NCBI RefSeq assembly: GCF_000383955.1
Contig: NZ_KB913013.1
Span: forward strand, 4,669,694 to 4,733,693
Direction: 5' to 3'
Source: Rudanella lutea DSM 19387
GTDB taxonomy: Bacteria; Bacteroidota; Bacteroidia; Cytophagales; Spirosomataceae
DNA: 64,000 bases
Shown one piece after another: positions 1-8,700 of the stretch (positions within the stretch are counted from its first letter, which is position 1; the number at the start of each line of letters is the position of its first letter). A model generated the notes under the pieces. The model had not been told where the DNA came from. It was given only the letters and a program-made list of their open reading frames with translations, and made no database searches. The translations under genes and the position numbers were made by a program.

Positions 1-40
1 GGGATGACTCATGGTTAGTAGTTACAGGGTTGGGCCTTTG

Positions 41-77
41 CCAAACCTGTAAAGTCTTAAAGACCTTGCAGGTTTGG
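41..77. terminator. hairpin downstream of pepT
   Basis: Arms CCAAACCTG (41-49) and CAGGTTTGG (69-77) pair around a smaller AAGTCTT/AAGACCTT stem. It lies just past the pepT stop on the minus strand, so it could end that transcript, though it lacks a long T run. It resembles the other intergenic inverted repeats of this window. Confidence 0.5.
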
Positions 78-97
78 TAGCCTCATATTTGGGGCTC

Positions 98-1366
98 TTA
101 CAGGGCCGGCGTCCGCTCTTCCCAAACCTGCGCTACGTTGACAATCACCTCGGCGGCTTTTTCCATGTCCTGAACCGAAACCCACTCCTGCCGCGAGTGA
201 AAGGCGTGTTCGCCCGCGAAAATATTGGGGCATGGCAAACCCATAAACGACAGCCGCGACCCATCGGTACCACCCCGAATGCTCCGGCGCTGCGGGGTGA
301 GCCCTGCCCGCCGGATAGCCTCCAGCGCATTGTCGACCACGGCCGGGTGGCTGTCGAGCACCTCTTTCATGTTGCGGTACTGCTCCGTTACAACCAGTTC
401 GGCCGTTGAATGTGGATAGTGTTTGAGAACGGCGTCGAGCTGGGCCTGTAGATAGGCTTCTTTCTCGTGCAGACCCGCCACCGTAAAATCGCGAATGATG
501 AAATCGAGCGTAGCCCGGTCCTGATTACCTTCCAGATGGCCGGGGTGAATAAAACCTTCTTTACCCTCGGTGGTTTCGGGTGAAAGCGTGTCTTTGGGCA
601 GGCTGGCCAATAAATCGGCGGCTATTTTGAGGGCGTTTTCGAGTTTGCCCTTCGCAAAACCGGGATGGGTCGAAACGCCCTGGATCGTAATCCGAACCCC
701 ATCGGCCGAGAACGTCTCATCTTCGAGCGTCCCCACCGATTCGCCGTCGATGGTATAGCCAAAATCGGCTCCCAGCTTCGCTATATCAACTTTTTCGGTA
801 CCCCGGCCCACTTCTTCGTCGGGCGTAAACAGAATCCGAATGGTGCCGTGCTGGATCTCGGGCGTGGTCATGAGCCGGTGGGCGGCCGTCATGATGGCCG
901 CCACCCCCGCCTTGTTGTCGGCTCCGAGCAGGGTTGTGCCACTTGCCGTAATAATGTCGTTACCCAGCTGCCCCGCCAGATCGGGGTGATCGGCCAGGCG
1001 GATGACCTGGGTCGGGTCGTCTGCGGTCCGGCGGTCGGGCAATACGAGGTCGCGGCCATCGTAGGCGGTATGGATTATGGGCCGCACGTTAGCGCCTGTC
1101 ACATCGGGTGAGGTGTCGACGTGCGAGCAGAAGCAGATGACGGGGATATTGGGTTTGGGTGAATTGGCCGGGATCGTTGCGTACACGTAGCCCCACGGGT
1201 CGAGTTCGGCATCGGTGATGCCCATCTGATGCAGTTCCTGCACGAGCAGGCGGCTCAGGTCCTTTTGTTTCTCGGTGCTGGGGTTGGCCGCGGAGGTCGG
1301 GTCCGATTGCGTGTCGATCTGCACGTACCGGAAAAAGCGGTCGGTAATGGTATCGGGCTGTTGCAT
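98..1366 (-). CDS. pepT: peptidase T (tripeptide aminopeptidase)
   Basis: A 422-residue M20B-family zinc aminopeptidase that removes the N-terminal residue of tripeptides in the cytoplasm. Visible family marks are CSHVDTSPD (first metal His and Asp, about residues 81-89), GADNKAGVAAIM (about 150), FTPDEEVGRG (catalytic Glu pair, about 180) and a C-terminal RGGTDGSRLSFMGLP with the late metal-ligand region. The length is normal for the family. The ATG at 1366 gives the typical N-terminus (DRFFRYVQIDTQSD). It is transcribed divergently from the sigma-factor gene, with about 125 bp between the starts. Peptide recycling is the expected role; nothing links it to its neighbours. Confidence 0.95.
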   Translation of the reverse strand: MQQPDTITDRFFRYVQIDTQSDPTSAANPSTEKQKDLSRLLVQELHQMGITDAELDPWGYVYATIPANSPKPNIPVICFCSHVDTSPDVTGANVRPIIHTAYDGRDLVLPDRRTADDPTQVIRLADHPDLAGQLGNDIITASGTTLLGADNKAGVAAIMTAAHRLMTTPEIQHGTIRILFTPDEEVGRGTEKVDIAKLGADFGYTIDGESVGTLEDETFSADGVRITIQGVSTHPGFAKGKLENALKIAADLLASLPKDTLSPETTEGKEGFIHPGHLEGNQDRATLDFIIRDFTVAGLHEKEAYLQAQLDAVLKHYPHSTAELVVTEQYRNMKEVLDSHPAVVDNALEAIRRAGLTPQRRSIRGGTDGSRLSFMGLPCPNIFAGEHAFHSRQEWVSVQDMEKAAEVIVNVAQVWEERTPAL

Positions 1367-1492
1367 GGTATCGAATGGAGAAAAACAAAGATAGGCACGG
1401 AGCCCGGGGCCTTTTGGGGGGTATGTCTATTTTTCTTGTTACTTTTTGGGGCGTAAGGCTAATTAATTGGCAGAACGCGCCTTCTGAGAGTT

Positions 1493-2080
1493 ATGCCAAA
1501 AGAACCCAATGACCGTGAACTGGTGGATGCCATCCGCTCCCGCACCCCGTCGAGGGTGGAGTGGGCTGTCAGGCAATTGTATGGTTATAAAAAATTTGTG
1601 CAAGGCTTTGTCAAGGCCGATAGCCAAAATGAACTATTGGGCCCCGAATTGGCCAATGATGTTTTTCAGGAGGCCATTGTTACTTTTCTGAAAAAGGTCT
1701 GGCATACAGCCTACGAACCCAACGAAGCGACTATCGGCACGTATCTCTACCGTATCTGCTGGAATCTTTATTTGAAAGAACGGGAGCGAATCCTCGGCCG
1801 GATGGCCCGCGATCAGGCGTACATTGACCAGGGCACAACGGAGCCGTTACAGCCCGATGCGTATTTGCTCGAACAGGAACAGCAGGATATTTCCGAACAA
1901 ATTCTGGGTCAGCTATCGCCGGCCGACCGGCAGCTGTTTCAGTGGTACGATTTTGAGGGAAAGAGTCACCAGGAAATTGGTGATTTGTTGCACATATCAA
2001 CTCAGGCGGCCAAACAACGATATTACCGGGCGAAGCTGGAACTTGGCAGCCTGCTGAAAAAATATGAAGCTTACTACTGA
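1493..2080 (+). CDS. RNA polymerase sigma factor, ECF-like sigma-70 family
   Basis: A 195-residue sigma factor with only regions 2 and 4. Region 2 covers about residues 20-105 (ELANDVFQEAIVTFLKKVW, then TIGTYLYRICWNLYLKERER), and region 4 is a C-terminal HTH of about 130-190 (LSPADRQLFQWYDFEGKSH, then HISTQAAKQRYYRAK). There is no extra N-terminal domain. The downstream ORF starts at 2064, inside this gene's last codons, which implies translational coupling with the likely anti-sigma partner. The convergent neighbour encodes a TPR-CHAT protein, and such sets recur in Cytophagales. The target regulon cannot be read from the sequence. Confidence 0.9.
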   Translation: MPKEPNDRELVDAIRSRTPSRVEWAVRQLYGYKKFVQGFVKADSQNELLGPELANDVFQEAIVTFLKKVWHTAYEPNEATIGTYLYRICWNLYLKERERILGRMARDQAYIDQGTTEPLQPDAYLLEQEQQDISEQILGQLSPADRQLFQWYDFEGKSHQEIGDLLHISTQAAKQRYYRAKLELGSLLKKYEAYY

Positions 2081-2765
2081 GGTACTTGAACAGATAGAGC
2101 GATACCTCGCTAATCAACTGCCCGACACTGACCGCCGGGCCATAGAAATGCGTATGGAAAAAGAACCTGAGTTTCGCGAAACCGTGCAAAGCCTGCAACG
2201 AACGCAGCGATTTGCGCAAGAGGCTGAGCTGATTCGGATGGCGCGGTCCGTAATGACTCAACTCGATGCCGAATCCATACCGAAGTCTGCCCCGGAGGTG
2301 GTTTCGGCGCGGGGTGGCCGGGCGGTGTTCTGGCGGTTGGCTATGGCTGCCATACTGCTGCTGTTAGGTGGGGTGTACCTGCTAGTGAGTGAGGTAAGCC
2401 TGGCTAATGCCGACCTTGACGCCGGGGTGCACCGCGAGGCCGTTCAGGCCCCTCGCGACGACCTGCGCCCCGCTGAGCAGCAGGCCTTAAACGATTTTAT
2501 TCGCGCCAATGCATTTTATACCGATGGCAACTTTGCCGCGGCCGTCACTCTTTACGAAACAGCCGCCCGCGCCCCCATCAGTCCCTACCTACGCGAGGCT
2601 ATCTGGTGGAACCTGTCTCTGTCGTGCCTGAAACTGGGAGCTATTGATAAAGCCAGTCACTACTGGAGCCGGTACGAAGCCATTGAGCAGCCCCGATTCC
2701 CCGGTACCCTGCTCGACCGCACTCGCATCAGAGCCCAAATTTTTTGGCGCGGCCTTTTCGATTGA
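2064..2765 (+). CDS. putative anti-sigma-like membrane protein with TPR-like C-terminus
   Basis: A 233-residue protein overlapping the sigma-factor stop by 17 bp. The first 85 residues look cytoplasmic (LEQIERYLANQLPDTDRRAI resembles the start of zinc-less anti-sigma domains). One membrane helix follows (about 91-111, LAMAAILLLLGGVYLLV). The outer part, about 135-233, looks like one or two TPR hairpins (LNDFIRANAFYTDGNFAAAV). The arrangement of a cytoplasmic sigma-binding tail and an extracytoplasmic helical domain fits an anti-sigma factor, but I see no named anti-sigma motif, so this is inferred from topology and coupling. Its 3' end overlaps the convergent CHAT gene by 38 bp. Confidence 0.65.
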   Translation: MKLTTEVLEQIERYLANQLPDTDRRAIEMRMEKEPEFRETVQSLQRTQRFAQEAELIRMARSVMTQLDAESIPKSAPEVVSARGGRAVFWRLAMAAILLLLGGVYLLVSEVSLANADLDAGVHREAVQAPRDDLRPAEQQALNDFIRANAFYTDGNFAAAVTLYETAARAPISPYLREAIWWNLSLSCLKLGAIDKASHYWSRYEAIEQPRFPGTLLDRTRIRAQIFWRGLFD

Positions 2766-5529
2766 ACATTCGCCAGCCGGCCAACCCTATCGTGCCGACC
2801 AATAGCCCCATCAGCCAGATGGGGGGCCGGGAAGACTCAGGCACAAAAGGGGTATGCCCACCGTACAGAGCTACACCGGCCCACCAGTGTGGGTGCCCAC
2901 TGTACCGATTGGCATCGGGCGAGGCCAGAAACTCAAGTCGGGCCTGTCGCCAGTTTTGCCGGATCGACTGCCCGTTGTTCAACTTTGGAAAGAAATAGCG
3001 GGCTAACAGGGCCTGCGCTTCATCGTTGACATTAAACCACGAGCACGTCACGCTTTGGGCTCCCGCCCATGCCATAGCTCGCCCCAGGCTGTGAACCCCA
3101 TCGCCGGGTAACTGAATCCCCTTCTCGGTCGCGCAGGCCGAGAGGGCCGCCAGGCCCACGGCCCGCAGGTCGGCGTGTTGGAGTTCGGATGGGTAGAGCA
3201 GGTAATCGGTCCCGGCCGGGTGAAATACCAGTGCCGTTTCGCGCGGTCCGGGGTAGGTGTGGGTCGTTATGAGCAGCAAGCGGGCGTGTGGCGCATTCTG
3301 CAAAAAACGTTTTTTCGAAGCTGTTTTACCAAGCCAGCTTTGGCCATCGGGCAGGGTGGCTTCTTCGGCGGAGGCCCGCAGTGGCCTGAGTAAAAACCCG
3401 GTGGGCATCCGAAATGGGCTGCGGCCAGTATCAGCGGCAAATGGAGCAAAGCTGAGGGCTTCGTGCTGGGTTTGTACCGGGTCGGGTGGGAGAAGCCGCC
3501 CCGACAGGTTGAACTGATACCCCACATCCAGGTCCTGGATGAGCCAACGTCCGGCCGGGGTTTCGAGGGCTTCAAACGGAATTTGCCAGTCGGGTGGCGG
3601 AACCACCGTCAGGGCGGTAAGGTTGGGTAGCATCGCCCGAATCGGAGCCAGCAGCAGCCTGTACACCGCCTGTGCCGGGCGGCTGTCATAACTGCCCACT
3701 ATGCCGGGGTTGCGGCTCACCTCGGCCCGGTATCGGCTTAGGGCCTGATCCAGCATGGCCGGGCTCACCGGCAACCGCCGAAACAAAACCCCCTGCTTGT
3801 GTAGCGCAAGCACCAGTAACCCCGTGGGCGTAGGCGCATAGCACAGCAACGCTTCGCCCGGTTGCAGCACCGTTTGGTAATCGCTCATTGATAATTGCGC
3901 TACCCGGCTCAGGGCCTGCCGGTATTGTGGGTGAGTACGGTCGGTGCGTTGTTGCCATTCGAGCAGACTTTTTTCGGTTCGGTCCAGTTCGGCCTCGACC
4001 GAACGGTTGCCTGTTTCGCGCACGAGCCGAAGCTGACTCAGGCGTTGACTCAACCGACGCCACTCGGCCTGCATGGGAGTGGGCAGGTATTGACGCATGA
4101 GCCGCTGCTCAAGCTGTGCATCGGCCAGTAGGCTGTTCTGAAACCGGTCGAAAAGAGAAAACGCCTGGCGCGTGTACAGCTGGGGTTGGGCAGATTGTTG
4201 CGCCAGTTCGTAGCAGAGTGATAGCGCTGGTATATACAGCGGGGCGGCCTTGGCGGCCAGAAAAGCCTTGGATTCGGGGAGTAGGGCACCCCGCCGGAGC
4301 GATGCCACCAGACTTATGGCCTGCTCGTAGCTGGTCAGGGCCTCGCGGGCGTTGGCCACACGTTCGGTGGGCGATGCAACCGGGGAACGGGCCAGAAAAT
4401 CGGCCCGTGCTGTCAGGGCCGATACCAGTGAGCGGGGCAATACGGCCTGTTCGGGGGAGGTAGCCCGTGGTCCGTAGGCTTCGCGCACGGCGGCATCGAG
4501 GGCGTTGCGTGCAGCTGCCGGTTTGCGCTGTTGTTCGTACATACGGCTCATACTCAGGTACGCATCTGCCCGAAAGCCGGAGGGCATGGGGAAATGTTTG
4601 GCGCAAAACGTCAGCAATTCGGTAAAGGCGGCCTGCGCGCGGGTCAGGTCACCCTGGGCCAGATACACCCCTGCCCGGTTTTGCCGGAGCCGACGCTCGA
4701 CATCGGTATCGATTCCGCCGGTTTGGTGTTGGTAGCGTTGGTAGGCTTGTTGGGCCCGCCGGAGGGTTTGTGCCCCCGCCGACGCCCGGCCCTGCTGCAA
4801 CTGCGAGTCGGTAAGGTTGCAGAGAATAATGGCCTCAAACAAGGGGTTGTTGGCATAGAGGGTAGCTGCACGCCTAAAGGCCGAGTCGGCGCGGGCAAAC
4901 TGCCCCAGAGCTACGTACGACTTACCGAGTGAGTTGTAATGATTGCCCGAGCCGTCGTCGGTTTTATGCCGGGCTTTGTAGCGCCGGATGGCTTCTTCGT
5001 TGAGAGCAATGCTCTCGGTGAAGTTCATGGTTTCCTGCGCCAGATATGACCGCTCCAGGTAGTAGAGGTCGAGGTAGTAGTTGAAGGATTTGAGCGAATC
5101 GTTGTGGGTTTTGATGAGATAATCACACTGGTTATAATAGTGCATAGCCGAGTCGAACTGGGTAAGGCCGGTATGGGCCACGGCCAGGCCGAAGTCGATC
5201 ATGAACCGACGCCGAACCGATTTGTCGCGAAAGGAGTAATAATACCCATTGGCCCGCCGGAGGTAGCCAAGGGCTTCGGGTACCTGTGCCAACTGGCTTT
5301 TCAGGATGCCGATGTCTACGCAGAGCAGAATGGAGTAAGCCGGTAACCTGGCTTTATGACTAAGGGTCAGGGCCTGTTGGTAGAAACCAATGGCGCGGGT
5401 GTTGTCAAAGGTACTTCCTGCTTTGTTCCCTTGCGCGATCAGGTCTTCTATCTGGCGGATAGATGAATCGGGTTGGGCCCGCACAACCTCTATACTCAAT
5501 ATAAACAAGAGAAGTATAAGGTGCTTCAT
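2728..5529 (-). CDS. TPR-CHAT domain protein (caspase-like peptidase)
   Basis: A 933-residue envelope protein. Residues 1-18 form a signal peptide (MKHLILLLFILSIEVVRAQ). About 30-400 are tetratricopeptide repeats (for example GNHYNSLGKSYVALGQFARA). A linker follows, then a CHAT domain at about 580-895. The caspase-type dyad is visible as His in LLITTHTYPG and Cys in ALSACATEKG. The domain ends with the usual HPHWWAGVALYGG block, followed by one C-terminal membrane helix (IWLMGLLVGTIGLAGW). CHAT proteases are known effectors in several bacterial stress and defence settings. The substrate here is unknown; the adjacent sigma/anti-sigma pair makes regulated proteolysis or envelope signalling plausible but unproven. 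Confidence 0.88.
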   Translation of the reverse strand: MKHLILLLFILSIEVVRAQPDSSIRQIEDLIAQGNKAGSTFDNTRAIGFYQQALTLSHKARLPAYSILLCVDIGILKSQLAQVPEALGYLRRANGYYYSFRDKSVRRRFMIDFGLAVAHTGLTQFDSAMHYYNQCDYLIKTHNDSLKSFNYYLDLYYLERSYLAQETMNFTESIALNEEAIRRYKARHKTDDGSGNHYNSLGKSYVALGQFARADSAFRRAATLYANNPLFEAIILCNLTDSQLQQGRASAGAQTLRRAQQAYQRYQHQTGGIDTDVERRLRQNRAGVYLAQGDLTRAQAAFTELLTFCAKHFPMPSGFRADAYLSMSRMYEQQRKPAAARNALDAAVREAYGPRATSPEQAVLPRSLVSALTARADFLARSPVASPTERVANAREALTSYEQAISLVASLRRGALLPESKAFLAAKAAPLYIPALSLCYELAQQSAQPQLYTRQAFSLFDRFQNSLLADAQLEQRLMRQYLPTPMQAEWRRLSQRLSQLRLVRETGNRSVEAELDRTEKSLLEWQQRTDRTHPQYRQALSRVAQLSMSDYQTVLQPGEALLCYAPTPTGLLVLALHKQGVLFRRLPVSPAMLDQALSRYRAEVSRNPGIVGSYDSRPAQAVYRLLLAPIRAMLPNLTALTVVPPPDWQIPFEALETPAGRWLIQDLDVGYQFNLSGRLLPPDPVQTQHEALSFAPFAADTGRSPFRMPTGFLLRPLRASAEEATLPDGQSWLGKTASKKRFLQNAPHARLLLITTHTYPGPRETALVFHPAGTDYLLYPSELQHADLRAVGLAALSACATEKGIQLPGDGVHSLGRAMAWAGAQSVTCSWFNVNDEAQALLARYFFPKLNNGQSIRQNWRQARLEFLASPDANRYSGHPHWWAGVALYGGHTPFVPESSRPPIWLMGLLVGTIGLAGWRMFNRKGRAKKFGL

Positions 5530-5570
5530 AGGTTACGGGGAGTAGGTTTGGGTAAGCCTTGCCAAATTGC

Positions 5571-5612
5571 CAAAAAAAACCGCTACTCCCACGTGGGGTA
5601 GCGGTTTTTTGG
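5571..5612 (-). terminator. rho-independent terminator
   Basis: ACCGCTAC and GTAGCGGT arms around a short TCCCACGTGGG-containing apex, with A and T runs on either side. It lies directly downstream of the small minus-strand lipoprotein gene and upstream of the CHAT gene, so it separates these two same-strand units. Confidence 0.8.
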
Positions 5613-5623
5613 CGAAGCGCGCT

Positions 5624-5797
5624 TTAATACTCGTACCGGGGGCGTGTGCCCACACTGTCGGGCTTTACGGCCGGGGTTGGCCCGGTTGGGCGAATGCGAA
5701 CCTGATCCTCGGTTTGGGGTTGAGGTTGAGGAGCCACCTCACGGCATGCACTCATTCCGAATGCCATGACAAGCAAGACCTTGCATATGGGTTTCAT
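5624..5797 (-). CDS. small putative lipoprotein
   Basis: A 57-residue product if translated from the ATG at 5797, giving a hydrophobic leader MKPICKVLLVMAFGMSAC whose cysteine fits a lipobox (GMSAC). The remainder is polar and proline-rich (APQPQPQTEDQ) with no domain. An upstream in-frame ATG at 5821 would place eight residues before the leader and is less likely. A strong terminator follows at once, which supports a real transcription unit. Function unknown. Confidence 0.5.
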   Translation of the reverse strand: MKPICKVLLVMAFGMSACREVAPQPQPQTEDQVRIRPTGPTPAVKPDSVGTRPRYEY

Positions 5798-5934
5798 GCA
5801 GGCAAAGGTCTCTGATGGCACTCTTAAATATAAAAAATATAATTATCAGTTACAAATCACTTTATTTTCACGTTTATTCCTTGATAATCACTTTATTTTC
5901 AGTCAATTTTCAAGCCCACTATATTCTCACCCAT

Positions 5935-8457
5935 ATGACAAAAAGAGCTACTGATGAATCGATTCATCGGGACGAAGTAGTTGACCAGCTTCTCCAGCGT
6001 TACTTGCCCGACGATACTGATACGCCTTCCTTTTTCAACCACCCCAATCGAAGAGAAGTGGTGCTCGGTCTAAGAGCCTTCCACCTGGCACTTCGGATAA
6101 GTCAGCAGGCAATTACCGACGATCTGGCCCAGGCACCCTATAAATCGTTGTTGGCCATTAACCATCAGGAGCCCGACACCATTAGTGCAACCAATGTGAG
6201 TTATTTGCTGAATCCCGACATTGTGCCGAATAGGGTGCGCGCCATTAAATCGCCCAAGTTTCGGACTATAGCCCTGGCGCATTACCTGATAGCCAAATCG
6301 GGTGGGGACCTGTCGATAGAAGAACAAAATGGACAGCTTGTTTTTCTGAATAAGAATCAGCCCATCGATACCCGTTCGCCGAGGTTGAAAAAGAAAGTAG
6401 GACTGGGCCGAAAACGGAAACATGTTATGCTCGAGTCGGCTGGTGCCGACAGATCGGCTGGCAGTCCTGCTCAGCCGTGCTTTCTAGCATTTTACTGGCG
6501 GCCTCACCGTAAAAAAACAAGAGAGAAAGTAGGTTATGCCCTTGTGAAGCCTCCAACCGGGGCCACTACGCCCGAGCACTCGTGGGTAGGTGCTGAGGTT
6601 ACCTATTGGTATAGCGACGGGCAGCACAAAACAGTGGTGACCGAAAGCAACCCTTCAGATGGGCACATGCTTTCGTTACGGTTGATTGATGCCCCCGGTC
6701 AGAAACGGACTGGTGTCTGGACCCAGATTACCCTCGACTGGACCAGCGATAAGGCCCCGATTTATGTGGGGGCTTTTGCGAGTTTGAGTGGTAAGTTTGG
6801 GCTGGCTCACCCGGCCGCCGGGTTAATGGTCTGGTGGCGGCAACCGTCGCTCGAAGCGTGCGAAGATCTTATCAGACAATACGTTCAGAACCCCGAAAGT
6901 ATCCCCGACGAGGTGTTTCACTTCTTACTGGGGCAGCGGGTCGATGTACCTGCTGATGGGGCTGTTGAATCGTTTGACGCATTGCCCCGTGCAAAAAATG
7001 CCTGGTTGCTGGCCGAGGTTGCCGACTCGTACCAAGGTTTTTTTGTGCATCCGATTACAGGGCATGTGACCTTATTTATCTGCAAAATATCGCGGGCGGG
7101 CCGGGTCGAGTGCCGGTATCCAACTCAGCACAAGCATCCTCGTTTGCAGGGCTTTGCCATCCCGCATAACCACGGTATTCGGGTTGATTTGGACTTCGAT
7201 CATGACAATGGCACCTATCGGTTACACTATTTTCTGGAAGGTGGCCTTACCGACAATCGCTACCTGTTGGGCGTGTACGCCGGTTTCGATCACAGCTTTA
7301 CACACCCCACCTCGGGGCGGGTAGTGTTGCAGAAACAAGCCGACCCGGTAGTGGCCGACCTCGATATGTTTACCTTCTGCCAAAGTCCTCAGTATCTGAA
7401 AGTGGGGCAATACCTGAGCGGTCAGCAGGGGCTGGTGGCTGCCACCGACAGTCAGGCTGTTGAAGAACTCAGAAACGTCACGCGGGCGCGTCCGTTGGCT
7501 CAGCTTGCGGGTACGTATGATCTCTATATGACCGAACGTCGGAACCCCAATGACCCCCCGGAAATATTTCGGTACAGGCTGGAAGTACAGAGGTCGGGCA
7601 AGGCCCTGTTGTCGGGGAATGGCCGCTCGGGCGAGGGGATGGCCGAGGTAAGCCGCGATCACTTGTTACGGATACAATTTGGCTTACCCACCAATCAGCT
7701 ACTACAAGGCTCGTTGCTGGTATCCTTATGCGACGACAAAGGGCATGTAGAGCGGTACGATCAGATTCGGCACCTGTTTGGCATGGCAACCCTCGTAAAT
7801 CAGGACCGAATTATGGCGATGGTGGCGGTGCTGAAACCTTCCCCGTCGGCAGATGAAGGGCTGGTGCCGATTGACCCCCTCCCGATTCGCTTTCACCGGC
7901 AAATGTCGGTGGAGCAGCAAAATCAGACCCGGGTGGGTTTTGATTCGTACGACAAGCAGTTGGCCGGTTTGCTTTCAGCACTCGAAGGTGAGGCTTACCG
8001 GCTGATTCGGTTACCTAAATCGCCTAACCATCCGTTTCGGCCCCGGCGGACGCAAGACCGCCGAACCGCCTTTTTTGCAGCCTGTCATTTGGCAAGACAT
8101 TATAGTGCCGGACACGCGCAGGAAAAGATGGTGGATTTGCGCGACGATATAAAGGGCTATCTTTTAGAAGCCTTTCGGCACGGGTTCGCTACGCTTCGGT
8201 TTGGGGGGGCGTTGGTTAGAGAATTGGGGGCACAAGGGCCAAAACCGGAGCGATTGATGCAGTTTTTACGACAACATGGCATTGATACTGTTTATTTGAA
8301 CAGACTGAAAGGAGACTTCCGCGATCTGATTCGTGATTATGCACTTCTGATATCGGCTTACGACGACCCTGCCGAGCTGGGCCATCCGGACCTGAACGAT
8401 CTGGTGGAACGCTTGTGGGGTGATATGGATGAATATCGGGCGTTGGTAAGTGCTTAA
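5935..8457 (+). CDS. unrecognised 840-residue protein with three related beta-rich modules
   Basis: I do not recognise this family. The frame is open from 5815, but the first 40 codons are AT-rich, low-quality coding, so the ATG at 5935 (MTKRATDESIHRDEVVDQLL) is the better start. There is no signal peptide or membrane helix, so it is probably cytoplasmic. The N-terminus (about 1-150) is helical and basic (KKKVGLGRKRKH), possibly DNA-binding. Between about 190 and 650 three segments share a pattern ending in similar strands: GAFASLSGKFGLAHPAAG, GVYAGFDHSFTHPTSGRV and HLFGMATLVNQDRIMAMV. The C-terminus is helical. A hairpin follows the stop. It stands alone, with no operon partner. Confidence 0.75.
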   Translation: MTKRATDESIHRDEVVDQLLQRYLPDDTDTPSFFNHPNRREVVLGLRAFHLALRISQQAITDDLAQAPYKSLLAINHQEPDTISATNVSYLLNPDIVPNRVRAIKSPKFRTIALAHYLIAKSGGDLSIEEQNGQLVFLNKNQPIDTRSPRLKKKVGLGRKRKHVMLESAGADRSAGSPAQPCFLAFYWRPHRKKTREKVGYALVKPPTGATTPEHSWVGAEVTYWYSDGQHKTVVTESNPSDGHMLSLRLIDAPGQKRTGVWTQITLDWTSDKAPIYVGAFASLSGKFGLAHPAAGLMVWWRQPSLEACEDLIRQYVQNPESIPDEVFHFLLGQRVDVPADGAVESFDALPRAKNAWLLAEVADSYQGFFVHPITGHVTLFICKISRAGRVECRYPTQHKHPRLQGFAIPHNHGIRVDLDFDHDNGTYRLHYFLEGGLTDNRYLLGVYAGFDHSFTHPTSGRVVLQKQADPVVADLDMFTFCQSPQYLKVGQYLSGQQGLVAATDSQAVEELRNVTRARPLAQLAGTYDLYMTERRNPNDPPEIFRYRLEVQRSGKALLSGNGRSGEGMAEVSRDHLLRIQFGLPTNQLLQGSLLVSLCDDKGHVERYDQIRHLFGMATLVNQDRIMAMVAVLKPSPSADEGLVPIDPLPIRFHRQMSVEQQNQTRVGFDSYDKQLAGLLSALEGEAYRLIRLPKSPNHPFRPRRTQDRRTAFFAACHLARHYSAGHAQEKMVDLRDDIKGYLLEAFRHGFATLRFGGALVRELGAQGPKPERLMQFLRQHGIDTVYLNRLKGDFRDLIRDYALLISAYDDPAELGHPDLNDLVERLWGDMDEYRALVSA

Positions 8458-8464
8458 AACCAAC

Positions 8465-8511
8465 GAGGTCGGAGGCTAATCGACAGGATTTCGATTGGCG
8501 CTTCCGACCTC
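8465..8511 (+). terminator. hairpin downstream of the 840-residue gene
   Basis: GAGGTCGGA (8465-8473) pairs with TCCGACCTC (8503-8511), and the inner bases (CTAATCGA/TCGATTGG) pair imperfectly. It begins eight bases after the stop codon and lacks a T run. Confidence 0.55.
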
Positions 8512-8627
8512 AGGGGCAGTTTTAAATGTATGTGAATATAGCCTCGGGCCTGACGTCAGGTACTTGTACTTGTGCCCAAGCATCTGTTAATACTTCCCAT
8601 CTACAGAAAAGTAACAGGGGGATCAAA

Positions 8628-8661
8628 AAAAAGTAAGACACCCACGGATGTCTTACTTTTT
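8628..8661. terminator. bidirectional terminator
   Basis: A 13-bp perfect stem, AAAAAGTAAGACA with TGTCTTACTTTTT, encloses an 8-base loop and has A/T tracts on both sides. It lies between convergent genes and can stop the XRE regulator transcript on the minus strand and read-through from the left. Confidence 0.85.
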
Positions 8662-8700
8662 GGAATGCATGTTTTTATGGCCTGATTTTTATCAGTTCCC

